Assembly (NCBI GenBank): GCA_018267365.1 | Contig: JAFDYQ010000039.1 | Span: 1 to 44,095 of the forward strand | Direction: 5' to 3' | Origin: Bacteroidota bacterium | Lineage (GTDB): Bacteria; Bacteroidota; Bacteroidia; Chitinophagales; LD1 | DNA length: 44,095 nt | Shown here: piece by piece, positions 24,759-31,989 of the stretch | Numbering within the stretch: the stretch's first letter is position 1 | Layout: every line of letters begins with the position of its first letter | Position numbers and translations under genes: made by a program | Notes under the pieces: model-generated | Databases searched by the model: none | What the model was told of the DNA's origin: nothing | What the model saw: the letters and a program-made list of their open reading frames with translations, nothing else

Positions 24759-24798
24759 CACGGTCTAAATAATTACTACCAACTATTAAATACTCGAA

Positions 24799-25932
24799 TT
24801 GAAACCACTCAAAATAGGTATCCTCGGCGGCGGACAGCTCGGACGTATGCTGCTCCAGTCTGCAGCCAACTATCACGTAGAAACATATGTGCTGGAGAGC
24901 GGTAGCAAGCCTCCTGCATCCTCACTTTGTCATCATTTTGTGGAGGGAGATATTCGTGACTTTGACACTGTTTACGCTTTCGGGAAAAAGGTAGACGCAC
25001 TCACGATAGAGATAGAGAATGTGAACGTCGAGGCGCTCTTGAAACTGGAGAGTGAAGGTGTGCGTGTAGTGCCCAGGCCGTCTGTGCTACAAATCATAAA
25101 AGACAAAGGTCTGCAGAAGCAATTTTATGTAGATCACGGCATTCCTACATCTGATTTTATCCTGACGGAAAACGAAGAGGATGCTGCTCAAAAAATAGCG
25201 TATCTCCCAGCCGCTCACAAGCTGCGCACAGGTGGCTATGATGGCAAAGGTGTGAGTATCCTGAAGACTGAAGCAGATATAAGCAAAGCATTCAAAGAGC
25301 CATCTGTGCTGGAGAAGCTGGTAGATATAGATAAGGAGATCGCTGTGATGGTAGCGCGCGACCATAGAGGGGAGATAGCGGTTTACCCGCCGGTGGAGAT
25401 GGTCTTTGACCCTAAGTATAATCTCGTGGATATGCTGGTCTCTCCGGCTGATATCACAGCAGAGCAGACGGCAGAGGTGCAGCGTGTGGCGCGGCAGGTG
25501 GTAGATGCACTGGGGTCGGAGGGCGTATTTGCAGTGGAGATGTTTATAAACAAGCAGGGACAGGTACTGGTCAATGAAACTGCGCCGCGTGCTCACAATA
25601 GCGGGCACCAGAGCATAGAAGGCAACTACAGCTCGCAATATGATATGCAGATGCGGGTGCTGCAGCAGCTCCCGCTGGGCAGTACAGATACTATCATGCC
25701 ATCACTCATGCTCAATCTGATAGGTGAGGAAGGCCACTCCGGCCCGGTGAAATATGATGGTTTGGGCGAGGCAATGCAGATACAAGGTGTCTACATACAC
25801 CTATATGGTAAGCACGAAACCAAGCCAGGCCGCAAAATGGGACACGTGACCATACTGGATGAAAATAAAAATGACCTGCTCGCTAAAGCCAGGTCATTAA
25901 AGTCTTTGCTCAAGGTGGTGAGCTATGTATGA
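24799..25932 (+). CDS. purK: 5-(carboxyamino)imidazole ribonucleotide synthase
   Basis: A 377-residue ATP-grasp enzyme that carboxylates AIR to N5-CAIR in purine synthesis. It begins KPLKIGILGGGQLGRMLLQ, the normal N-terminus, at a TTG codon (24799). ATG does not occur in frame near it, and the TTG directly precedes the conserved nucleotide-binding strand. The ATP-grasp core has KLRTGGYDGKGV and later EMFINKQGQVLVNETAPRAHNSGH, with metal-binding Glu and Asn. PurE, its partner for the next step, lies 0.8 kb downstream, separated by a gene on the other strand. Confidence 0.96.
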   Translation: MKPLKIGILGGGQLGRMLLQSAANYHVETYVLESGSKPPASSLCHHFVEGDIRDFDTVYAFGKKVDALTIEIENVNVEALLKLESEGVRVVPRPSVLQIIKDKGLQKQFYVDHGIPTSDFILTENEEDAAQKIAYLPAAHKLRTGGYDGKGVSILKTEADISKAFKEPSVLEKLVDIDKEIAVMVARDHRGEIAVYPPVEMVFDPKYNLVDMLVSPADITAEQTAEVQRVARQVVDALGSEGVFAVEMFINKQGQVLVNETAPRAHNSGHQSIEGNYSSQYDMQMRVLQQLPLGSTDTIMPSLMLNLIGEEGHSGPVKYDGLGEAMQIQGVYIHLYGKHETKPGRKMGHVTILDENKNDLLAKARSLKSLLKVVSYV

Positions 25933-25936
25933 GATA

Positions 25937-26620
25937 TTAATCGTTTGAAGAGATCTTTCCGTCGTCTTTATCTTCTGCTTTTTCTTTGGGTGTCACGAAG
26001 GGATTTTCGTCTTCCAGCTCCGACTCTTTATTTTTAAGGTCACTCACCCTGGCATGCTGCTCCCCTGCAGCCGCGCTGGGTTTAGGGTCCGATGGAGTGA
26101 TAAATGGGTTTTCGTCGCTGGCAAAATTACTCGTAGATAATGGCTCGGCTGCGACTTTTTTAGAGGCTGTACCCGGTTCATAGGCGGGTCTGACCGGCTC
26201 GGTTTTGGCATCTTTGGCCGGCTTCTCTTCGCGTATGTCGTGCTTGGGTGCCTGCTGCTGCGCGGGCATGGATATCTGATGCGGCCTGTCTGCCGGGGCA
26301 GACCTGGCTGTAGTGATCTTTGCAGCTACATGCTCTATCTGGGTCTCATTGTAGTGATTTTCATTGAGAAATGAAGCGACAAACTCAGGATCGCGCATTT
26401 TAGTATTCTTCGGTACTTTGATCACTGCGCCCTCGTGGATATGCTTAGCGTCCACACCGGGATTAGCCTTCTCTATATCGTTTACGGTACTATTGTACAT
26501 CAGTGATATGCGAAAGAGCGTCTCGTGCTGTTGTATCTTATGGCTCACGATACCGCCATCTTTGGCCGCAAAGATTCCTACCGTGACTAGTAATGATGCA
26601 AAGAGTAAGACCTTCTTCAT
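25937..26620 (-). CDS. LysM-domain exported protein
   Basis: A 227-residue exported protein with a signal peptide (residues 1-19, ending FAAKDGG or close by). One LysM domain lies at about residues 26-72 (SHKIQQHETLFRISLMYN, DIEKANPGV, GAVIKVPK), a peptidoglycan-binding module. The rest (residues ~75-227) is low-complexity, Ala/Pro/Lys/Glu-rich. It holds a motif repeated near residues 165-175 and 205-215 (DENPFITP and DENPFVTP), perhaps a short interaction peptide. The gene lies between purK and purE on the opposite strand, converging with purK 4 bp apart and diverging from purE. Confidence 0.88.
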   Translation of the reverse strand: MKKVLLFASLLVTVGIFAAKDGGIVSHKIQQHETLFRISLMYNSTVNDIEKANPGVDAKHIHEGAVIKVPKNTKMRDPEFVASFLNENHYNETQIEHVAAKITTARSAPADRPHQISMPAQQQAPKHDIREEKPAKDAKTEPVRPAYEPGTASKKVAAEPLSTSNFASDENPFITPSDPKPSAAAGEQHARVSDLKNKESELEDENPFVTPKEKAEDKDDGKISSND

Positions 26621-26709
26621 CTTTTATGGATTATACCGCCTAGTACGGCCATTGTTACGCTGTTGTTTCAAATCTTGCTACATTTATCACATAAACACGA
26701 CTATCCCGT

Positions 26710-27228
26710 ATGGCATCACCACAGATAGGCATCATCATGGGCAGCGAGAGCGACCTCAGGGTGATGAACGAGGCAGCCGAGGTACTGCGCGAGCTCGGCG
26801 CATCTTTTGAGCTGACGGTGGTCAGCGCACACCGCACACCAGACAGGATGCGGGACTATGCTACCACCGCCGCAGAGCGCGGTATCAAAGTGATCATAGC
26901 AGGTGCCGGAGGTGCCGCACACCTGCCGGGTATGGTGGCCTCCTTTACTACACTCCCGGTGATAGGCGTACCTATCAAATCCAGCAACTCTATAGACGGC
27001 TGGGACTCTGTGCTGTCCATCCTCCAGATGCCCTCGGGCGTGCCTGTGGCCACAGTCGCACTCAATGGCGCAAAAAACGCGGGCATCCTTGCCGCACAGA
27101 TACTCGGCACTTCGGATCAAACTATCGCCTCAAAGCTTGTGACCTTCAAGAATCAACTACGCGAAAAAGTAGAGAACTCTATCCGTGAGATCAAGATAGC
27201 AGGTTACGAAAACGGTTTTGACCAGTAG
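26710..27228 (+). CDS. purE: 5-(carboxyamino)imidazole ribonucleotide mutase
   Basis: A 172-residue class I PurE, which turns N5-CAIR into CAIR after PurK. The family signature is clear: [13 protein letters not shown] at the phosphate-binding loop, [24 protein letters not shown], and [11 protein letters not shown]. The C-terminal [10 protein letters not shown] is also typical. Start ATG 26710 gives the usual short N-terminus. Being class I agrees with a separate PurK nearby. The divergent LysM gene start lies 89 bp upstream. A large hairpin follows the stop codon. Confidence 0.97.
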   Translation: MASPQIGIIMGSESDLRVMNEAAEVLRELGASFELTVVSAHRTPDRMRDYATTAAERGIKVIIAGAGGAAHLPGMVASFTTLPVIGVPIKSSNSIDGWDSVLSILQMPSGVPVATVALNGAKNAGILAAQILGTSDQTIASKLVTFKNQLREKVENSIREIKIAGYENGFDQ

Positions 27229-27239
27229 TACACCCCTGA

Positions 27240-27290
27240 TGACAATCCAATGATCTCAGTTTTGTTAAAAAACTGAGAGTTGTCAATTTT
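27240..27290 (+). terminator. Nested hairpin after purE
   Basis: Inner stem CTCAGTTTT / AAAACTGAG (27255-27277), enclosed by TGACAA (27240-27245) and TTGTCA (27280-27285), then ATTTT. It looks like a terminator or a 3'-end protective structure for purE; the T-run is short. Confidence 0.6.
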
Positions 27291-27362
27291 CCGTAAATAA
27301 GCACACGTCTCTTGGTATAATATTACCTTAGAGGTAGCGTTTTCTAACACAATCTTAAGATC

Positions 27363-28322
27363 ATGAAATCTCCAAAAATCTTACTCAGCTTTTTGATCCT
27401 GTGTCTCCTTTCATCTTTCACTCTGTATGCCCAGGACGACAGGGAGGATGTAGTCTATCTCAAAAATGGAAATGTCTATCGCGGTGTAATAATAGAGCAG
27501 GTGCCCGGACAAACCCTGAAAGTAGAGACACTGGGGGGCAATGTCTTCACCGTACAGATCAGCGACATCACCAAGATCACGAAAGAAAAAAAAGTACTAC
27601 CTGATAATGGCCCTGCTATGGGCGGTATGCCCGGAGAGCCGCCTATGCACGGCCCGGATGGCAGGCAACCGGAAATGAATGATCGCGGGCCAAGGTTTTT
27701 CCATCACAATAATTTTCAGCGCTACTATAAGTTTGACTCAGCAGAGAGGGGCAAAAACCAGTTTCACTATCGCAAGAAGGGCTACTTCTTTGAGGCACAG
27801 CTACTGGCAGAGATGGGCCAGGGTGGGGGCCGGATCATCAATGGCTATAAGTTCAGCCAGTTTGGGTATCTGGGTATAGGTATAGGCGCAGACCTCGTCG
27901 GCTTCGCTCCGGTAGGCAGGTACAACTTTGGTGGCAATAACTATCCATACGCCGGCACTTATCTGCCGGTATTCCTGCATTATGCCGGAGATATCCTCCA
28001 CAAGCGTATCACGCCGTTTTATAGCGTAGATATGGGCTATGCTGTCCGCTTCAATACTGGCCACGGGCCGGTGGCATATCCTGCCTACTATCCGTACTAT
28101 TACAACGATTATCATCAGAGCGGGGCCATGGGTGGTGTAGGATTTGGTGTGAAATTCTTTTCCAGGCATAGAGTAAACTTCAACCTTTCACTGAATGCGG
28201 ACTTTCAGAATGTACGCTATATAGCCGGATATGACGTCCCCAGCGGCAATGGTATGACCTGGCGCAGTGGCAATAGCCTCACGCTTCTGACTCCGGGCCT
28301 TAAATTTGGCCTCGGCTTTTAG
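27363..28322 (+). CDS. Outer-membrane beta-barrel-like protein, unknown function
   Basis: A 319-residue exported protein with a signal peptide (residues 1-24, ending LYAQ). The first part (about 28-75) is DVVYLKNGNVYRGVIIEQ and VFTVQISDITKITKEK, the small beta module found before barrels in many Bacteroidota proteins. A Pro/Gly/Met-rich linker follows (75-110). The last ~200 residues alternate hydrophobic and polar residues with many Tyr, Gly and Phe (for example GYKFSQFGYLGIGIGADL, SVDMGYAVRF, GGVGFGVKFF), ending KFGLGF, so it is probably an 8-strand barrel. Its stop codon overlaps the stop of the convergent exonuclease gene by 4 bp. Confidence 0.82.
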   Translation: MKSPKILLSFLILCLLSSFTLYAQDDREDVVYLKNGNVYRGVIIEQVPGQTLKVETLGGNVFTVQISDITKITKEKKVLPDNGPAMGGMPGEPPMHGPDGRQPEMNDRGPRFFHHNNFQRYYKFDSAERGKNQFHYRKKGYFFEAQLLAEMGQGGGRIINGYKFSQFGYLGIGIGADLVGFAPVGRYNFGGNNYPYAGTYLPVFLHYAGDILHKRITPFYSVDMGYAVRFNTGHGPVAYPAYYPYYYNDYHQSGAMGGVGFGVKFFSRHRVNFNLSLNADFQNVRYIAGYDVPSGNGMTWRSGNSLTLLTPGLKFGLGF

Positions 28323-29695
28323 GATGCGGAGGATAGGTGCATCACTTTGTGCGGATTCTCCAGGATAAAGCGCGAAAGCATGCCACGTATATTGAAATTT
28401 TCGCGATAGGGCGATAGCTCACGGAAATGCTCCAGTGTAGCTTTGTCACGAGGTAGCTCTGTAGTAGGCTTGTATCCCATACCGGCAAAGTGGCCCTTTT
28501 CTACCACTATAAAAGCTGACTCCTCAGACGTCCTCCCCTCATCTATGATCACAAAAGATTCCTGCTCTGCCATAGCAGTAGTAGCAATTGTTATCCGTTT
28601 ATTGTAAGCGGCGATATGGCGTCTGTCGGCGGACCGGCAGGGACACTTAGGGCTCTGACAGGTATCCTCATGCGTGGCTATGCTCATCAGTCGTGGGCAC
28701 AGCTCATACTCCTCTGCCAGCGCCTTGAGATAGCTGAGGCACTCTGTGATATTATTGAAGAAGGCCAGGGCAGCTGCGCCCTTCTTTAGCTTCTCTATGC
28801 CCATGCGCATCACACCGCGCTGATCCTGATAGGCCAGGATACCAAAGCGGGGTTCGTAGACTTTTTGCGAGCGGTTAAACTTGGGCCAGAGCCGCTTGAT
28901 CTCATGCGACTCTAGTAGCAGAGCCATCAGCTCATTGCCACACAGCTCGTATGTGATGGAGAAAATGGAACGCATGAAGTCCTGCTTCTGCCGTGAGGTA
29001 GAGTTATTGGAGAAATGGCTGCTGACCCGTTTGCGTATTCTTTTGGCTTTGCCCACATAGACCACTTTCCCTTTCTGATCATGAAAGTAATAGATACCAG
29101 GCAGGTCCGGCAGCCGCTCAAAGTGCTCCCGAGGTACATTGGGGGGCAATGCCTGCTCCTTTGAGTTACGCTTCAGCGCTTTAGTAATGAGTTGCTCCTT
29201 ATCATTGGCCAGCAGCAGCTCAAAGAGTCTGACCGTGGCTGCGGCATCTCCATCAGCCCGGTGGCGGTTTTCTATTTTGATATCCAGATAGCCACATATT
29301 TTGCCCAGACCATAGGAGTCCAGACCGGGAAAGATCTTGCGCGCCAGGCGGACGGTACAGAGTTTATTGCTGGTCAGGTCATAGCCGCAGGCGGCCAGCT
29401 CACTTTTGAGAAATGAGTAATCAAAGTTGACATTATGTGCTATAAAGATTTTGCCATAGAGCATATCGTAGATCCTGTCTGCCACCTCCCAAAAATGGGG
29501 CGCACTTTTGACCATCGCATTGCTGATGCCGGTGAGGCCTGTGATGTAGTAGGGAATGTCCTGACCGGGATTGATCAGCGTCTGGTAACTATCAGTGATC
29601 CGCTGGCCGTCGTGCACATAGATGGCTACCTCAGTGATCCCATTGGCAGAGGCATGACCTCCGGTAGTCTCTATATCTACTATGGCGTACGGCAT
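28319..29695 (-). CDS. DEDDh exonuclease fused to a GIY-YIG nuclease domain
   Basis: A 458-residue two-nuclease protein. Residues 1-~165 are a DnaQ-type 3'-5' exonuclease with all motifs: Asp 7 and Glu 9 (VDIETTGG), Asp 92 (AHNVNFDYSF), and His 145 with Asp 150 (HRADGDA). Residues ~197-280 are a GIY-YIG domain like that of UvrC and Cho (GIYYF at 200-204, YVGK at 213-216, then the Arg-rich helix). The catalytic Glu is probably in LLLESHEIK. The C-terminal ~180 residues have a Cys cluster (DTCQSPKCPC) and no motif I know. The fusion is an established group of DNA-repair proteins. Its role is probably in cleaning up damaged or mispaired DNA. Confidence 0.9.
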   Translation of the reverse strand: MPYAIVDIETTGGHASANGITEVAIYVHDGQRITDSYQTLINPGQDIPYYITGLTGISNAMVKSAPHFWEVADRIYDMLYGKIFIAHNVNFDYSFLKSELAACGYDLTSNKLCTVRLARKIFPGLDSYGLGKICGYLDIKIENRHRADGDAAATVRLFELLLANDKEQLITKALKRNSKEQALPPNVPREHFERLPDLPGIYYFHDQKGKVVYVGKAKRIRKRVSSHFSNNSTSRQKQDFMRSIFSITYELCGNELMALLLESHEIKRLWPKFNRSQKVYEPRFGILAYQDQRGVMRMGIEKLKKGAAALAFFNNITECLSYLKALAEEYELCPRLMSIATHEDTCQSPKCPCRSADRRHIAAYNKRITIATTAMAEQESFVIIDEGRTSEESAFIVVEKGHFAGMGYKPTTELPRDKATLEHFRELSPYRENFNIRGMLSRFILENPHKVMHLSSAS

Positions 29696-29742
29696 TGCGG
29701 CCTACTAAAATAGTGATTTGGCCGGCCACCGGCTGCGAAAAA

Positions 29743-30681
29743 TTATTCACCAGAAATAAGGCTACTCAGCGATGGCACCTCCTCATCTTCATCTGTATCC
29801 AGACTGCCGGAGCGGTAGTAGAGGTAGATAAAGAAAATACTGACAGCAGTGAGGATATGCCATAGTGCATGCCCCTGCAGGACACTATCAGGCTGACAGG
29901 CCATACGCTCCCGGTCTAGCACCCATACACTGCCTGCGGCAAACATGATGAGAAAAGCCGCATACATATATTTTGTAAAAAAGCCCGTGCGATTGACAGC
30001 CAGCGTATAATACATACCGGTAATGATGATCATCAGCAGCAGCCCCGGTACGAGAGCATTGATATTGATACGCCAGAGCCAGTTGAAGAAAGCAATATTG
30101 AGAAGCAGCACCAGTACTTTAGCCCATTTGTGCGAGTCACGTGTGGTACCCCGGTGATTGAAATATGGAAATATCTTATAGAGATTCAGCACAAGGATCA
30201 TGGCTATGACCGAGTAGAGGCCCGTCTGGTCCAGCTTTTGAAACATGGCCGTCAATGACGCATGATAAAAAAAACTACCTATAAAAAGATAAATACACGA
30301 AAGGCCGTACATGATAGAGAATAGCGGATACCGCACCAGAAAATTGCCGGAATCGCTGCGGCTTTCGTTTTTGTAATCATGTACGCCCAGTGTAAGTGCA
30401 AATAGGCCTACCGCTAGATAAGCGAGATTGGACCATGTATTGGCAGGCTGGCGAATGGCCTCATCCATATGGTTGGCTTCGCAGAAATGGAAAGCATTGC
30501 CACCGGCTATAGCCATGTGGCCCCAGACATCGGTGTGGCGGTAGGCATGATAGGCCAGCATCAGCACCAGCGTAGTAAACAGAAATACCATAGCCGGCAG
30601 GCGAAAAGCCCTTCTCCGCAGCGACTCCAGGTACAAGCGGTCTCGCAGTACCTCTACCCTCTCAGCACTATACAGTCTCAT
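29743..30681 (-). CDS. CREST-family ceramidase-like membrane hydrolase
   Basis: A 312-residue protein with about seven membrane helices. The metal-site residues of alkaline ceramidases are in place with correct spacing: Ser 136 and His 140 (GSFFYH), Asp 151 (LDQTG, 11 after the His), and His 271 with His 275 (GHALWH). FCE (66-68) and NTWSN (81-85) match the conserved N-terminal region of the family. Alkaline ceramidases split ceramide into sphingoid base and fatty acid, and many Bacteroidota make sphingolipids, so this activity is plausible. Start ATG 30681 gives an N-terminus that leads cleanly into helix 1. Longer versions would run into apt. It lies 46 bp after apt on the same strand. Confidence 0.85.
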   Translation of the reverse strand: MRLYSAERVEVLRDRLYLESLRRRAFRLPAMVFLFTTLVLMLAYHAYRHTDVWGHMAIAGGNAFHFCEANHMDEAIRQPANTWSNLAYLAVGLFALTLGVHDYKNESRSDSGNFLVRYPLFSIMYGLSCIYLFIGSFFYHASLTAMFQKLDQTGLYSVIAMILVLNLYKIFPYFNHRGTTRDSHKWAKVLVLLLNIAFFNWLWRININALVPGLLLMIIITGMYYTLAVNRTGFFTKYMYAAFLIMFAAGSVWVLDRERMACQPDSVLQGHALWHILTAVSIFFIYLYYRSGSLDTDEDEEVPSLSSLISGE

Positions 30682-30727
30682 TTTATCACTCTTTGTTTGA
30701 GTGTACGAATATAGTGCAGATTGGTTT

Positions 30728-31273
30728 TCAGTATGTGATGATGGATACGATATCATGCGTGTACGCTGAAATTTTACTGAGGCCAGACAGAAAACCAAGC
30801 TCTACGATAAATGCAAAGCCGGCTACAGTGCCGCCCTCAGCCTGGACCAGCTCTGCGGCCGCCATAGCAGTGCCTCCGGTGGCCAGTACATCATCATGAA
30901 TCAGGACATTCCACCCCGGCTGTATCACGCCCTCATGGATCTCCAGCGTGGCAGACCCATACTCCAGAGTGTAGGTGTATGCCCTGGTGCGGGCTGGTAG
31001 TTTTCCTTTCTTGCGCACTGGTACCAGTGGTATCTGCAGCTTATTGGCCAGCAGCATACCGATGAAAAAACCACGACTCTCCACCACGCAGACAGCGTCC
31101 GGTTTAGCCCCGAGCCGGCGGATAATATCCGTGGCGATATCGTCACATAGCTGCCAATCCAGGAATACCGGTGTAATATCTTTGAATAAAATACCCGGCT
31201 TGGGGAAATCGGGTACATCACGTATGGCGGCATCGAGTCGCGTGGCTACAGTAGAGGTCTCAGCTTGTATCAT
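30728..31273 (-). CDS. apt: Adenine phosphoribosyltransferase
   Basis: A 181-residue purine salvage enzyme that makes AMP from adenine and PRPP. The start ATG 31273 gives the usual N-terminus leading to IRDVPDFPKPGILFKDITPV. Motifs are intact: VVESRGFFIG, VPVRKKGKLP, YTLEYGSATLEIHE and the PRPP-binding loop VLIHDDVLATGGT. A longer reading frame upstream would add 33 residues that do not belong to the family. The ceramidase-like gene follows 46 bp downstream. rnhA lies divergently upstream. Confidence 0.97.
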   Translation of the reverse strand: MIQAETSTVATRLDAAIRDVPDFPKPGILFKDITPVFLDWQLCDDIATDIIRRLGAKPDAVCVVESRGFFIGMLLANKLQIPLVPVRKKGKLPARTRAYTYTLEYGSATLEIHEGVIQPGWNVLIHDDVLATGGTAMAAAELVQAEGGTVAGFAFIVELGFLSGLSKISAYTHDIVSIITY

Positions 31274-31376
31274 TGCACCAAAGTAAGGGTATAAATATGA
31301 GATAGGGAAGTGTGCGCCGGAGTCTGTACTCAGAGAGAGGTGAATAAATACCAGGATAGAGAGACTAAGCAAAACA

Positions 31377-31384
31377 TATATTTG
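31377..31384 (+). promoter_or_regulatory. -7 promoter box (TATATTTG) for rnhA
   Basis: Exact TAnnTTTG match, 7 bp before the rnhA ATG at 31392. A start site 5-8 bp further on would give a leaderless or almost leaderless mRNA. No TTG at -33. Confidence 0.45.
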
Positions 31385-31391
31385 CCGCGAG

Positions 31392-31847
31392 ATGACAGTA
31401 GAGATCTATACAGATGGCTCTGCGCGGGGCAATCCCGGCCCGGGGGGCTATGGAGCGATCTTGAAATACGGCCAGCATGAGCGCGAGCTATCTCAGGGCT
31501 ACCACCTCACTACTAATAATCGGATGGAGCTGCTGGCCACTATCGTAGCCCTGGAGACGCTGACACGCGACGGACTGGATGTGATGATCTACAGTGACTC
31601 CAAATATGTGGTAGAGGCTGTAGAAAAGAAGTGGGTATTCGGGTGGGAGCAGAAAAACTTTAAAGACAAAAAGAACTCAGACCTCTGGCAACGCTTTCTG
31701 AGGGCATACCGCAGGCATCATGTCAGATTCACCTGGATCAAAGGGCACAACAACCATCACTACAATGAGCGCTGCGACGTGCTGGCTACGCGCGCCGCAG
31801 ACTTTGGACCCTGGCTGGAGGATACGGGGTTCAGGAGTGGACAGTAG
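31392..31847 (+). CDS. rnhA: Ribonuclease HI
   Basis: A 151-residue enzyme that cuts RNA in RNA:DNA hybrids. All four catalytic residues are present: Asp 8 (IYTDGSARGNPGPGG), Glu 46 (NNRMELLA), Asp 69 (YSDSKYVV) and Asp 129 (NERCD). It also has the basic loop WVFGWEQKNFKDK and GHNNHHYNE. The length is right for bacterial RNase HI. The gene is alone on the plus strand, 118 bp from the divergent apt start. Confidence 0.97.
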   Translation: MTVEIYTDGSARGNPGPGGYGAILKYGQHERELSQGYHLTTNNRMELLATIVALETLTRDGLDVMIYSDSKYVVEAVEKKWVFGWEQKNFKDKKNSDLWQRFLRAYRRHHVRFTWIKGHNNHHYNERCDVLATRAADFGPWLEDTGFRSGQ

Positions 31848-31989
31848 GCGTTGTCCATCTCCGGTACTACACAAATACTAATGCATGAAGTTGAAGATTG
31901 CTTCGTGAAATATCATGTTTATTTTTTTCAGTTGAATTTCACTCGCAAATGTTCTTTTGGGCCCAAGCGATGTCCGATATGAGTTGCAC

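Noticed and set aside
30682..30798. Longer N-terminus for the ceramidase-like protein
   Set aside because: It would overlap the end of apt and adds residues unlike the family; ATG 30681 fits the topology.
31274..31372. 33-residue N-terminal extension of apt
   Set aside because: Homologues begin near the residue coded at 31273; the extension is in the promoter region.
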